Below, piece after piece: positions 37,903 through 49,604 of a stretch of 64,000 bases of DNA; position 1 is the stretch's first letter; each line of letters starts with the position of its first letter. A model generated the notes under the pieces. That model was not told the DNA's origin. It made no database searches and saw only the letters and a program-made list of their open reading frames with translations. A program made the translations under genes and the position numbers. Source of the DNA: Edaphochlamys debaryana (taxonomy: Eukaryota > Chlorophyta > Chlorophyceae > Chlamydomonadales); the NCBI GenBank assembly GCA_016858145.1, contig JAEHOE010000016.1, positions 992,001-1,056,000 of the forward strand, read 5' to 3'.

Positions 37903-40415
37903 TTATTCCGCTGCCCCCTGCGCCCCCTGCCCTCCCGCATCCTGCGCCCCCGCCCCACCCCCTACCCCCACGCCACCACCTCCTCCCACTCCGCCTCCTC
38001 CGCTGCCCCCCCGCGGCGCCACGTGCACCACCAGGAGGTCCTCGTCGGTGCCGAAGGAGCGCCGCGCCGCGTCCAGAGCGGAGGCCGACACGCGCAGGTC
38101 GGGCTCGGAGGCGGCGGGGTCGCGCACCACGTACTCCTGGGAGGGGGAAGGGGCGGTGGGGGAGGGTGTGTGTGTGTGGAGAGTGGTGGGGAATGGGCAT
38201 GGCATGAGACTCGCCAGCAGCGGGCTAGGGCACCCGCCTCCCCGTTCGCCCCTCACGTGCCATGCCTCTCTGTCCCCTCCCTGGCCCTGCCCTCTTTCCA
38301 GACCCTCATATCGCACCAGGGCACGCGCCCCGCCCCCCTGTTGCACGCCCCCCGCCTCATGCTCATCGTGCCCCCCCCCCCGCCCCCGCCGCGTGCCCGT
38401 GCCAAGACACACGCTCTTTTTCCCCCCCGGCCCCACCTGCGTGGCCGCCTGGAAGCCCACCAGCAGCAGGTAGTGCCCCGTGTAGCCCAGCTCCATGCCG
38501 CACAGCGCCGGCAGGCACATGTCCGCGGCCCCCAGCCAGGGGTCCAGCTTGCGCTTGTCCACCTGCAGCCATTCACGGGGCCCCCGGGAAGCGACAGCGG
38601 ATGAGGGGGGGCTTCGGGGGTCTAGGGTTTGGTGCATGTCAGTGCCATGGGCATACCCAGCATGGGACATGGGCATGGCCAGTTGAAATGCGGATGGCCT
38701 AATGCCCATACCCAGTGGATAGCGGATACCGGTAGCGCTATGCTCATGCTCTCCGGCCGGACGCTGTGACCTCATCGCGAGGCCCGTGACCCCCCTCACC
38801 AACCCACCAGTGCCACCACCAGGCAGCATCCGGACATCAGCCAGGCCTGAGGAGGGGGAGGCGGGGGCATGCGGGGTTTACTGTATGGGGGTTTAATGTG
38901 CGGAGGTCGGGGGTTGTGGAGGGCCAAGAGGGGCAGCTGGCAGCAGGCCTCAGTCGAACAAGCGCCAGGCCTGGCAGGGGAGAAGGGCAGCCAGCTCACA
39001 AGCCCCGCCCATCGCATCCCCTCTCGCAACCCCATCCCACATTGACGCCCGCAGCTCCTCCTGGCTAGACCCGCAGCGCTGCTGTCCCTAGCCGCCGCCG
39101 GTCCCGTGCCAATACACACGCCTCCTCCTCCCGCCCGCCCCCCGCCCGCCCCACCTGCAGCTCCTGGCTGGACACGGAGCGCTGCTGTACGGCAATGCCC
39201 GCCACCTCGGCCTCCACAAACAGCCGGGACACGCTGTGAGGGGGGAGGAGGGAGGTACGGAAGAGCATGAGACGGACCCAGTCAAGCGCAGAGGGGCCAG
39301 AGAGAGGGGCCACGTGATGCGCGACCCAGTTCTGCCCACATGCCATCTCTCCCAGCCGCCCTCCCCCTCCCAGCCTCCATGGCAGGGCTTTAGATCCTAC
39401 TCAACACCCCGCCTTCCCCTGCCGCCCCCCTCTCAGGGCCCCCCCAGGACCCCCCACCGCCTCTCGTCGTCCTCCATGTTCTCCCCTCCCCTCCCAGCCT
39501 CCATGGCAGGGCTACTCGACACCCGGCCCTCCTCCACCGCCCCCCCCTCTCATGCCTCCCCCCCACCGCCGCTCGTCGTCCTCCATGTTCTCCATGTAGA
39601 AGGTCTCGTTGGCGTAGGCCGGGTTGGGGCCCAGCGTGACGGTGTAGAAGCACACGCGCAGGCCGAAGCGGCGGAGCAGGTGGGCCAGGTCCACGGTCCA
39701 GATGCTGGGGGCAAGGGGGGTTGGAGAAAGGGGAAGGGATGAGGGAGAGGATGAGGGAGGGGAGGGGTAGGAGAGGATGAGGCACGGGCCCCCCCCCACC
39801 TGCCCCGACCCCCGACCCCCACCACCACGGGCCCCACCTGGTGGTGGTGCAGAGCTGGCGCAGGACCCGGTAGTCGCACTGCGAGTAGCCGCACGCCTGC
39901 AGGATCATCTGCACGCACGCTAACCCGCAGTCCCTGCGACGGAGGACAACACACGGGACCGAGAGGGTTACAGGTACCCTGGCAGCGCCGATTCCCGCGC
40001 CACGGCAACGACGGCGAGGCTGGGGGCAACCCCGAGCAACCCCGGGCAGCCCCCGAGGCTGTCGGCCCGCGAGCACGTGGGGCTGGAGCCCCGATGCCCA
40101 GGTGCGTCCACGGCAGCAGGGCGGGGCTCACCAGCTGAAGTATTGTTTGCAGTGGGGGACGGGGTCGTGAACCAGCTGGGGTATCAGCACGAAGCCGGGC
40201 GCGGTTGGGGCCGGCGACGTGGCCTGCGAAGACTGCTCCGAGCCTGACGCTGACGATGCTGCCGCGGCCCAGACTGACGTGGTCGAGGCCGCTGAGGATG
40301 AGCCAGAGGAGGGGTAGGATGCGCCCGGGCGCTCCTCTAGGGCGCTTAGGCCTTGACACGAAGGCCCTGGGGCTTCAGCAGCGTGCCCCCCTAGCGTCAT
40401 TGTGTCGGGAGGCAT
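37903..40415 (-). CDS. GC1: GC1/GUCD1-family protein (guanylylate cyclase 2 domain)
   Basis: Homologue of plant GC1 and animal GUCD1. Plant GC1 was reported to make cGMP in vitro, but the fold resembles C39-type cysteine peptidases rather than classical cyclases, so the activity is uncertain. Seven exons join in frame to 331 residues: 40132-40415, 39838-39933, 39567-39704, 39155-39233, 38808-38846, 38437-38562, 37903-38136. Key motifs are HCKQYFSWDCGLACVQMIL (DCGLAC at residues 96-101), SIWTVDLAHLLRRFG, YTVTLGPNP, CCLVVALVDKRKL, ELGYTGHYLLLVGF, EYVVRDPAASEP and ARRSFGTDEDLLVV. The N-terminal 80 residues are Ser/Ala-rich and not conserved; the ATG at 40400 is an alternative start. The C-terminus adds a Gly-rich tail of about 35 residues. 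It is head-to-head with the AMPK beta gene. Confidence 0.93.
39043..39090 (-). repeat. Echo of GC1 exon 4 donor end inside the next intron
   Basis: cagctcctcctggctagacccgcagcgctgctgt copies the 3' end of exon 4 (39155-39193: cagctcctggctggacacggagcgctgctgt), about 105 bases downstream in transcript sense. The donor GTGGGG at the true exon is replaced by a non-donor sequence in the copy. Confidence 0.75.
39369..39484 (-). repeat. Echo of GC1 exon 3 donor end inside the next intron
   Basis: Positions 39453-39484 repeat the exon 3 end and its donor (39561-39592) with one change, including a complete GTGGGG donor. The duplicated unit is longer: the block cccagcctccatggcaggg occurs at 39369 and again at 39493. 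The unit is thus about 110-125 bp. Confidence 0.88.
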
Positions 40416-41053
40416 CACAGAAGCAGTGCAGACGTCTACATGCTCGCAACTCAAAAACCTCAGGCTCGCTTCCGGTAACGGATGACACCCTAGGTCCCTA
40501 CAGGACGGTCAGTTTGTGCGTATACGGCTGCGGGAGTGGTGTTGAGCGCAACAGCGAGGATACCCGCAAGCGAAACCTGGCTGGGCCTGAGGCTACTGAA
40601 GCGAGGTGTTATTGTTTGCGAGGTGAGGTGCGTATGTGCTCGCCTTCGGCAACGCCGTGTGCGCTGAAGCCCTTCGCGGGATGCATTTCCGTGCCCAAAC
40701 GCGTCAGCACCTGGCGGGGCTCACAGTCAGCAGTCTTTGTCGCAGCTTGAACTTACAAGACTCATACGGCTGACTCTGACAAGCTCTGCTCACTAGGTGC
40801 AGGCCCACGCAACCAAGCTGGCGTGAATTTAGCCCCCGACCGAAGCCTCTCTGCCGTCCTTGCCCACCCACGATCACCTGTTACCGTCATAATTATCTGA
40901 GGATACCGGAGGCACCTTGGGGCCCTGCGGGGCCGCTGCTCGCCGCCTTGGCAACGTCGCGCACGCGCTGTTCTGAGCCGGCCGCTGCTCCGGAGGCACA
41001 TCGGGAGCACCAAGATAGGCTAGCAGTCCCCAGCTAGGAGGGGTCGCTTCAAC
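40416..41053. promoter_or_regulatory. Divergent promoter region (GC1 / AMPK beta)
   Basis: These 638 bases lie between two start codons that point away from each other and must include both promoters. No clear TATA box is seen. Confidence 0.35.
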
Positions 41054-43680
41054 ATGGTGAGCGGCAGGGCTCTGGCACATGCCAGCACCAGACCCGGGAC
41101 CCCTCAAGCCCCCCGTTGGCTCCAACGCCCCGCATGAAGCTCGTTTCGCCATAACCCACCCACCTCGCCCCGTTCCATCCCCAGGGCAACACCACCTCGC
41201 ATAAGCCGGCTTCCGTGGGCACGGACCACGAGCACTATGCGCGGCACGCGTCGCCGCCGCTCAGCCCGGGGTCACCGCTCACCTACAGCCCCCAAATCCC
41301 CATGGAGCCGCTCTCCCGGGCGGAGGACGTCACCGCCCGTAGCACGCCCGAATTCCACGGGGTCGCGGGCTGGCCCGCGCAACCAAAGCTCATGCCGGTT
41401 GTAATAGTATGTGAGTAGTAGGGTGGCTGAAGGGGTCTTCGCGTGGGGAGCTCGCATGCTGGCAGGCTGGCCCAATCGAGGAGGCGGGGTGCGCAGGTCT
41501 GCATCATGGGTCCCGAAGCAGCAGCAGTAGCAGCAGTGGATGCAGCAGCAGCAGCGGCAGAGACAGCAGCGGTTGCAGCACTGGGGCCGACAGCAATCGC
41601 TGGGAACGCGTGTGGCAAGAAGCCGCTGAGGCCGGGAGCCGACTGTCTGCACCGCACGTTGCCCACACGAGGGGGCCCACGTTCCTGTGGCCGACCATCC
41701 CCCCGGATGCAGCCCCTGCAGCCGAGCTCCCAGGCAGCCGGTGTTGGTGCCGGCTCTCGGCGAGTAGCGGAAAGCTCTGACCCAGGGACCGCCCCCACCT
41801 GGACCCCAGTTTGCCCGGGCGGCCTGGGCCAAGGCTGCGGCGGCCAAGCCGCTTCCAGTTGGGGACGCTGGGGTTGGACCGCGGCACAGTGGCACCCTGC
41901 CACGGACCAGCCATCATGCCGGACTTGCGCTTGGCCGTACCCCGGGGCCCTCGGCCCCTCCGTTTGCACCTCCTTGATCGCCACGAACCGCACACGCACA
42001 CGCGGCGCCCTGACCCGGGCCTTGCGTGCTAGCACTGACCTCCCTCACCGCCCCGTACGGCGTCCCGTACGACACCCCGTACCCGTGCAGGGAGCCACGG
42101 GGGCAACCACGTGGAGGTGGAGGGGTCGTTCGACAACTGGACCACTCGCCAGCCGCTGCAGAAGAGCGGCAAGGACTTCACGATCATCAAGCTGCTGCCA
42201 CCGGGGGTGTACCAGGTGGGGCCGGGGGGAAGGGCGGGGAATGGAGTCGGGGCGTGGGGCGGGGGCGGGGGCTGCTCGGGGAGGGAAGCTTCGGTGCCCG
42301 TGCGGGCACGCAGCGTGGGGATGCGCCAGATGGGGCGGGGCGGGGTGGGGCGCGGCGGGAGCCTCATGGGTTATGTGGCCGCACGGGCTGTGGCCGCATG
42401 GGCTTGAGTTTGGGGCACGTAACGCAAAGGTTTAGCAGGTAGGTCGGGCGCAAGCCTCGGCGGTCGGGGGCTGTCCAATCGCAGCATCGCGAGCCCTCCT
42501 CCGCAAGTGGGATGCCCGCTCACGCCCCTAGCGCGTGCACTGCCGGCCCCCAACTCCTAACCTCCCGTCCGTACATCCCGCAGTACAAATTCATCGTCGA
42601 CGGCGAGTGGAAGTACGACCCGAACCAGCCGGCCATGTTCGACGAGATGCGCAACGTCAACAACGTTATCGAGGTGAGGTCCAGGGCTGCATGCCTGCAT
42701 CCGCCCGAAAGGGAAACTCATGTGTGGACCAGGCACGCTGCGTGCATGAGCTGCCACGCGCTTTCTCAGACAAAAGATCAGCCTACCGGCCGCTGCTGCC
42801 TAGCCGCTGCCAAGCCTATGTCCAACCCTGCATGCCACCCGCCCGCCCTTGCGACCAGGTGCACGAGTACGTGCCCGAGAACCTGGAGGGGGTGTCGGGC
42901 TTTGACCCGCCGCCCTCGCCGCCGTCCAGGTGAGGGCCCCCAGCCTTGGGACCCTGGCCTCCCAAGGGGCAGCACCAGGGGCAGCACAGGCAGCCAGGCA
43001 CAAAGCCGGGCCTTGCGCATGGCCCCGGGCGTTCCGCCTTGCTCTAGGTGGCCGGGCTTGTTCCGTCCGCAGCCAGCGATGCCTGACCCTGGCTTCCTTA
43101 CCTCCTCCCACCCGCCCGCAGCTACAACTGCCCCAACCCCGTGGCCGACGACTACGCCAAGGAGCCGCCCGTCATGCCGCCGCACCTGCAGCTAACGCTG
43201 CTTAACGTGCCGCCGGCGCTGGACGCGCAGGCCGTACTGCCGCGGCCGCAGCACGTGATCCTCAACCACGTGTACTGCCAGCGGGGGCAGGTGGGGCGGG
43301 CGGTTGGTGGGGACGGAGGGAGCGGGGGACGGAAGGGAGCGAGGGAGGGCAGTTGTGATTCGAATAGCTGCCCAGGGTGATGGAGCAGCAAGCAGTTCTA
43401 GCCCCGCTGTCGTTCTCTGGATAGCACGATCGCTGTCACATCGGGCATGCGGCGTGGCCCGGCAGGTCAATGCCTGAACATTCCCCCGCCCGGCCCCGCC
43501 GTTCGCGACCACCCTAAGCCCGACTTCGCCGTTGCCGCCCGCGCGCATTCGCAGAACGTTCAGGCGCTGGTGGTTGGTACGACAACGCGGTACAAGTCCA
43601 AGTACATCACGACGGTGATGTACAAGCCCAAGAGCCGGCGCCGCGCGCTCGACAGCACCAGCATCCGCCAGGATAGCTGA
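41054..43680 (+). CDS. SnRK1/AMPK beta subunit with CBM48 and ASC domains
   Basis: Scaffold and glycogen/starch-sensing beta subunit of the SnRK1/AMPK energy-sensing kinase complex. Seven exons join in frame to 269 residues: 41054-41056, 41185-41410, 42091-42215, 42584-42673, 42859-42929, 43122-43290, 43555-43680. The CBM48 domain (residues about 74-150) has [33 protein letters not shown] and NVNNVIEV, keeping the Trp, Lys and Asn used for glucan binding in the family. The C-terminal interaction domain has [26 protein letters not shown] and [17 protein letters not shown] chose a start exon consisting of the ATG alone because exon 2 opens with GNTTS directly after its acceptor, giving an N-terminal MGNTTS, the N-myristoylation signal known from AMPK beta. 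If this is wrong, no other in-frame ATG lies near the start of exon 2. Confidence 0.93.
41516..41580. repeat. CAG-rich microsatellite in AMPK beta intron 2
   Basis: Imperfect cagcag/gcagca repeats inside the 680-base intron 41411-42090. Near the acceptor of the same intron, cccgtac is repeated three times (42052-42083). Confidence 0.8.
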
Positions 43681-46019
43681 GCGTTGGGTTGGGCGCTTCG
43701 GACGGCGCTGAGCCGGGCTGTAGTTGTGGCTGGGCAAGGCCGTGGACAGAGCGGGTGAAGGGCTTTGAACGGTGCACTCTACTTGTGGCGAAGCGGAGGC
43801 CAGCCGTAGGGGCAGGGCCACTCTGGCGCTCATCTGGCTGGTGAAGCGGTGGCGCTTCGAGGCTGGGTTGGGCATGCCAGGAGCAGAGCGCACTCAGAAG
43901 TGTCGGCTCCTGACGCCGGGCGCCAGAGGGGAGGTGCAGACTGGTGCGAATGGCGCGCTGCCGTCGGATGGCGCTGCACCGCTCATTCTCGGAGCGGTGT
44001 GTGGGGGCTTTCCGGGAGCAGAGCGGAGTCGGGGCGCGGGCACGCGGCTAGGACCAGAGAACCAGAGAGACGCGCTGTGGTCATGGCTTCAGAAGGTACT
44101 CCAAGGCCTGTGGAGCAGTGGGTCTTGAGGACTGGGTGCAAGTTGCGCCTTGAGACGGGGCGCTGCGAGCAGGGTGCAGAGGGTAGGCGCCGGGCAGCTG
44201 ATGCTCACGGGCTGGCTGGAGGTGTGGCGTGGCGGGCAGGGGCAGCGGCGCTCGGGATGCTGCACCAGGTGGCAACTGAGACAGTGACGCAGACGCACAC
44301 ATGAAGGTTGTGCGGATGGAGGTAATGAGCTGTTGCGCACGTCTTGCTCGTGGCTACGGCACATGGGCGTGTAACGCGGCTACACCCACGTCCATCGGTG
44401 CATGCCAGGGGACGAGGGGAATGCAGCGCCGGTCATAGTGCAATATGCAAATGGCGTCCGTTCGCCACCCACTGCGACGCGCAGCTGCAACCGGTCTTAT
44501 CACACCCTGCCATGCGCCCAGCCTACGGCTTCACAGCAGAGCGCAGTTCGCAGGCCACCGTGCCGTTGCACTTCGGCGTTCCACGGTCCCACCCAACAAC
44601 CGAACAACCCCAGTGTACGCCAATGTCCCGAGCCCCCCCTTCTTGCCACGTGGTCCCTGCCGCCACCGCCGCCGCCGCTGCTTCCACCGCCGCTGGTGTC
44701 AGTACGGAACCCGCACCAGGGCCCTAACCCTTGCATCCCATGTTGGGGGCCGCTGCGGACGGACCAGGCCGTCTACCGGTACTGCGCTCGCACTCACACA
44801 CACTGCTCGCTCCACCGCCTCGTCTCAGGACCGGGAAACGGCCACCAGGCAAAGCCCCGGCAGGGCCAGGACCAAGCCGGGCAGCGGGAGGACGAAGCCC
44901 AGCTGCGTGAGCGCCACACACGCCACAGCCGCGGCCACGCAGAGGAGGTCCGTCACAAGCGAGAGCCACGCTCGACAGCGGTGGCTGGGGACGGAGCGGG
45001 CACCGCGGCTGGTGGGGCGCGCGGCGAGCGCCACGGGCGTCGCAGCCCGCTCGGATGGCAAGAGCCACGGTAACGCTTCGTTCCTGCGGATGCCGTTTGA
45101 TTCGCAGCGTGTCAGCAATGTATCGCGCGTTGCTCGACGGGGTTAACCTCGGGCGGCCATCGTCGCGATTGCTGCGGCCGCGGAGCCGGCAGGCCTCCCG
45201 GCATTCTTGTGACTGTTCCGACATAGCTTTCAGGCCATGGACCTACGGATTAGACCTCGAGGCTGGCCAAAAGCTCCGAGCGATCGGTGTCGACACGGGT
45301 CCGCTGGATCGCAACCTTGAGACGGCTTCGCGCGGTCGGCCAAGGTGGTGGCGCCTTCGTAGGGTGGGGTAAGTTGCAGCTGATAAGTTTAGGCAACTGG
45401 ATGCGCAGTTGGAGTGCAGAGGCAAGTTGGGATCGGTTGTCACCCATCCCGTCCCGTCACGCTGCTGGCCGCCGTCCAAATCTGTCGGCGCCTGCTGTTC
45501 TAGGAGAGGGCAGTAGGTTACAGGTTGCTGGCAGCGCTCATGCGGTTAAACCGCTGGACAATGGCCCGCGCCCTGCAGACCCCCGCCGAGCGCTCCGGCC
45601 CTTCCCAACTGCCCACACCTCACCGCGCGGAGCCCCACAGACAGGTGAGCCCGCTCAGCGCAAGCAAGCAAGCATCAACACGCCCACTAGCAGCAATGTC
45701 CGGCACCCCTGCCACTAATAAGCTCGTGCCATGCACCTCGATCCCAACAGTATGCAGCTCAGCCACCCATAGCACCCCGCATGCACATGCGGAGCATGCG
45801 GAGCTCCGACCTCACGAGCGCACAGGTGCCCAGCATGCACCATTCGGTCGGGTCGGGCGTCCAATGTTGCCCTACTCTGGCCCCATGCGTGCTTCCCCTG
45901 CAAACACCTCCCTTGCATGCTGCAAACCCCGTCGTCCACATCCCACACACGCCATTACCCGGCCCTATGCAACGCGGACACCCGGATGTGGGCCACCACG
46001 GGCCTCCGCGGCGGCCGCC
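43681..46019. other. Convergent intergenic region between AMPK beta and the membrane protein gene
   Basis: About 2.3 kb holding both 3' UTRs. On the minus strand around 44825-45118 an open frame ends with a very hydrophobic stretch (SLVTDLLCVAAAVACVALTQ), but it has no ATG and no convincing upstream exon, so it is not called as a gene. A dispersed repeat lies at 45561-45676. Confidence 0.35.
45561..45676 (+). repeat. Dispersed repeat, copy 1
   Basis: About 115 bases similar to 50473-50600 in the same orientation, sharing blocks such as cccgcgccctgcagaccc, gccgagcgct, tgcccacacct and gcggagccccacag, with small insertions. Both copies sit in convergent intergenic DNA. Element type unknown. Confidence 0.75.
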
Positions 46020-47808
46020 TTACGGCACGTAATCGTCCTCGCCGCCCTTGCCCTTTCTCCCGTACTCCTCCTCGTACTCCTTCTCAGCCTCCTCGAACTC
46101 CTGCAGTTGGGAGGGAGGGGAGGGAGGGGAAGGGATTGGAGCCGAGACGGGGGCATGCCACGGGTCATGGTCACGGCCGGAGGTTTAAGGCGATGTGTCG
46201 AGACGAGGGATGCGGCGGCCCGGGATCGAGCTCTGACCCAGGCATGGATGGCAAGCGCAGGGAGGGAGGATGCCAGCGCTGCCAACCCTGGAGAGAGAGG
46301 TGGCCCAATGAACGGACTGACTGCGCAGCTCACTGGCCGGGAGCGGCCCCAAAGCTGGCCCCGCACTGCCGCCTTAACAGCAGCGCTCCAAATATCGACC
46401 CTAGCGTGACCAAACCAGGTGGCTAGCAGCTCAACCCTCAAGCTCACGTGGCTCGGGCGCGGGAGCCTGAAGGCTGCATTCCCACGCACCCTTCCCGGCT
46501 GTGCTAGCTGCGCCCGCCCCCATCGCCCACCTCCTCGTAGTCCTCCAGGTTCTCCAAGTCCTTGTCGAACTCCTCGAGCTCCTTGTCAAACTCCTCGACC
46601 TCCTTCTCAATCTCCTCCTCCTCTGCCTCCGCCGCCTCCACATAATCCTCGTACTGCTTGTAGTCGTCCTCAGCCTCGGCCCCCGTGGCATCCTTGTTGC
46701 CGCCGTCCGTCCCATCCCCCTTGCCCTTGCCGTTGCCGGCGCCCTTGCCCTTTCCATCGCCGCTAGCCTTGTCGCCGTCGCCGCTGCCGGTCGCCTTAGC
46801 ACCGTCGTCGGCCGGAGCCTTGTCCCCTGCATCAGTGGCGGGGGCCTTGGCGCCGTCCGGGTTTCCGGCGGCTGCGGGCTGATCCGGCTTGGCAGTTGCC
46901 GAGTCACCAGAGGGTGCGGTGTCCCCTTGCGTCTTGGCGGGCGTACCAGCTGAGGCATCGTCCTTTGTCCCGGTGCCAGTGGCGGGCGTCTTAGCGGGCT
47001 GGCCGGAAGGGTCGGTGGACGGCGTGGTGGAGGAGGCGGGCTTGGGAGAGGGCGAGGGTTTGGCGGCGGTGGGATCTTTCCCTGCGCCCTTGCCCGTTCC
47101 CTTGGCGGGATCCGCTGCGGGCGTGCCGGAGGGCCGGGCGCTGGGCGCCGGCGACTCGGGCATTACAGCCACACCCCCACCTGCAACGGCACACGCCGAC
47201 GGTCAGCGCTCTTTTCCTGGTGTGGCTAAAGCTCCGTGCAAGAGAGCTGGGCCGGGCGACGGTGGCGAGCGCAACGGAATGGTCTACCCGGCCTGGCACG
47301 TCAACCTTGCCCCCTGTCCCCACCTGCCCCGTACTCACCAGCGACCTTGGTCACGCCCGCCGACTTGGACTTCGCCGCCATGATTGCCCATATCACTATC
47401 ACCACCAGGATCCCCCCGCCAATGCAGATGCTTCGCTTCAGCGTCAGCAGCTTCTTCTGGTGCTGGTGCTCCTTCACACGTGCCTGTCGGTTGGCAGCGC
47501 GGGGTCAGCACAAAGAACCGAGCGTTAAGCTGCCACAACGGCACCGCCTGAAGCGCAGCGCGCCATCAAAACGGAGCTTAGTGGTCGGCAACTGCACCTG
47601 CCTACCGCAAGCCCGGCCCGCCCCGCGACACACCGGCCCAGTAACGCACCTCGACACGCAGAGCTCCCATAAGGGCCTGGTGCGGGGCCTCCACATCGTC
47701 GTCCTCCTCGTCCGGCCGAGGACGCGCGGGTGCAGGCTTGCCCCCTCCTTCATAGAATCCTTTGTTTTTAAGCTCATCCTCGATGAGCCGGGACAACTCT
47801 GACGCCAT
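46020..47808 (-). CDS. Unknown single-pass membrane protein with acidic coiled-coil tail
   Basis: Not recognised. Four exons join in frame to 344 residues: 47650-47808, 47339-47483, 46531-47180, 46020-46100. It begins MASELSRLIEDELKNKGFYEG, has an acidic patch (DEEDDDVE) and one membrane helix at about residues 72-90 (ICIGGGILVVIVIWAIMAA) flanked by Lys/Arg on both sides. About 150 residues of Ala/Pro/Lys/Gly/Asp-rich, probably disordered sequence follow (built from AKAT, KGKG and DGAK-like words), then a Glu-rich helix likely to form a coiled coil (EEEIEKEVEEFDKELEEFDK), ending EDDYVP. There is no cleavable signal peptide; it resembles a tether or scaffold of a membrane rather than an enzyme. 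The start ATG at 47808 is the first in frame. It lies head-to-head with SecE. Confidence 0.75.
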
Positions 47809-48243
47809 TCAAGCCTCGATCGCGCGCTACTGCTTCTGCGTATGTATGCCTATATTGTAGTGTCAGTATCGTTCGTAGATATGGCTAAGATTTCTCGCAG
47901 AAAGGAACCGACAGCGCGAAGCAGTTTGAGTTGGATGAGGACCGAAACAGAGCTCAGTGCAGTGTATGGCCGAGGTGATGAAGCAGCCGCGAGTTTCACT
48001 GGGCGTGTGGTTAAGGTGAGCCAAGGTGCCGTCGAGTGCTTTGGGGCACAGCGCGATTGCATTCATCTGGACTTGGGGAGAGTGTCGCTTTAACGCGGGC
48101 GTGGGCGTCAAAGGATACAACCCATACACCGCTTACATCTGCTGCTGATAGGCAGGATCGCGCCTGGTTGCACCCGAACCAGACTGCATCGCCGACATGC
48201 AGCGGGCACTAGCCAAGCCCTTTGGGTCAGTTGCACCTGGGAC
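47809..48243. promoter_or_regulatory. Divergent promoter region (membrane protein / SecE)
   Basis: These 435 bases separate two start codons that point away from each other. An AT-rich patch, gcctatattgtagtg, lies near 47848-47862. Part of this interval may instead be 5' coding sequence of SecE, whose N-terminus is uncertain: a frame starting at ATG 47881 runs to a donor-like GTGAGC at 48016. Confidence 0.3.
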
Positions 48244-49604
48244 ATGCAGAGCCGTGCGGGTCAGCAACCTGCGGACTCGTCTGCCGGTGCCTCGCCTGCC
48301 GCGGGCGACGAGCGACAAGGAGGAGACGGGGCTGAGCAAGGCCAGCGTGGTGCGGCTGGGGTGGTTAATTCACAGCAAGAGCTCGCATCTGGCGGTGCAC
48401 TGAGCGCTGAAGCGAGGCCGGGTTGGCCATGCTCGCAGGACGATGAGGTCCTCCCCACGGACGAGATCCGGCGATTGGCCGCGCTGCGGCGCCAGCAGCA
48501 GCAGGAAATATCGAAGGACAGCAACCCGGTGCAGGTGGGAGGGACGGGAGGAGAGGGGGCATCGCGTGGTGCGTGGGGGTCGGCCGCGCCTCTCCGCTGG
48601 CTCCACAGCCACGAGCACCACCCTTGCGGCTTGTGGCAGCACGGCCCACATGATTCTCCCTCATTGCTTGCTGTAGGGCGCTTTGGAGGAGGCGCAGCTT
48701 ATCACCTGGCCAAAGCCCCAGAAGGTGAGCCCCAGCCTACCCAAGCCCATACGACGACGGGCGGCCCGGCGACTGGTTCCCGGGGCCGTGCCCTTGCGCA
48801 CTCGCTTGCCTGGCAACCCTGTTCTTAACCCAAGCCTTTACGTCCTTGCCGGCCCTGAATCGGGCTGCGGTGCGCGCAAACCCTCGTGCTGGACGGGGGA
48901 ACGTTAGCAGCTGCTGTGCCAAGCTCTCGCGGGTGGTCAAGCAGAAGGTGTGAACACATCACCCACTACGCATGGTACTGCACCCTCACTGCCAGGGTCA
49001 GCGCGGAGCCCCTCTCGGCACCACGCCCTGGCCCACAGCCCCCGCACTGCTCTCGGAGCCGAATGCGCTCTCCAGTCCTCCCCACACAGCACCCCGTACC
49101 ATCACTCACTGCGGACTCGTGCCTGCTGGCTAATATTTGGACCAACCTCCAATTATGGCATGGGGACACCCCAGGGGGCTGGGTAGCCTATCCCTCAGGG
49201 GTCGAGGCCACCCGACGCCCGCCCCCTCTCATCTCACACAGCCCTCACGACTCGTTGGCGCGCCAGAATGCCTCCCTCGCACTGCGCTGCCACTCACGCC
49301 TCTACGCATGCGTTGCATGATCCCACACTGCCCCGCACACGGTCCATACCGTATGCCCTTCCACCGCATTCCGCAACCTTCCATGTCCCTCCACCTTTAC
49401 CCAGACCTCAGCGCTTTCCGCCCAAGCTGACCCAGCCCCTCCACCCATGCTTACCGGCATCCTCGCTCATCCATGCTTGTTATCCTGCAGGCGGCTCTGG
49501 ACACCGTGCTGGTGCTCTTCATCGTGTCGGCCTCTGGAGCCATGCTGTTCGGCATGAACGTTGTGCTGGCGGAGCTGTCCGAGTGGTGGTACCACCTGGC
49601 CTAA
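48244..49604 (+). CDS. SECE1: Plastid SecE subunit of the thylakoid preprotein translocase
   Basis: SecE stabilises SecY in the thylakoid Sec translocon, which moves unfolded proteins into or across the thylakoid membrane. Three exons join in frame to 150 residues: 48244-48534, 48677-48724, 49491-49604. The conserved core is ALEEAQLITWPKPQK, the amphipathic SecE helix with the EE..I.WP..QK pattern, followed by one membrane helix (TVLVLFIVSASGAMLFGMNV) and the end VLAELSEWWYHLA. Residues 1 to about 85 are Gln/Gly/Ala-rich and probably part of a transit peptide, but the start is unsure. Frame 1 stays open upstream to 48094 without another ATG, and a second frame with a better-looking transit peptide (ATG 48197, MQRALAKPFG) does not connect to the core. 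Exon 2 has only 48 bases, and intron 2 is 766 bases. Confidence 0.85.

Noticed and set aside
37903..40415. Classical class III nucleotide cyclase
   Set aside because: No class III catalytic motifs; the sequence matches the GC1/GUCD1 family, which has a different fold.
44825..45118. Minus-strand frame with a hydrophobic C-terminus (SLVTDLLCVAAAVACVALTQ) as a small membrane protein gene
   Set aside because: No ATG in frame, no supported upstream exon and no family resemblance; hydrophobic Val/Ala/Leu runs are common in shadow frames of GC-rich DNA.
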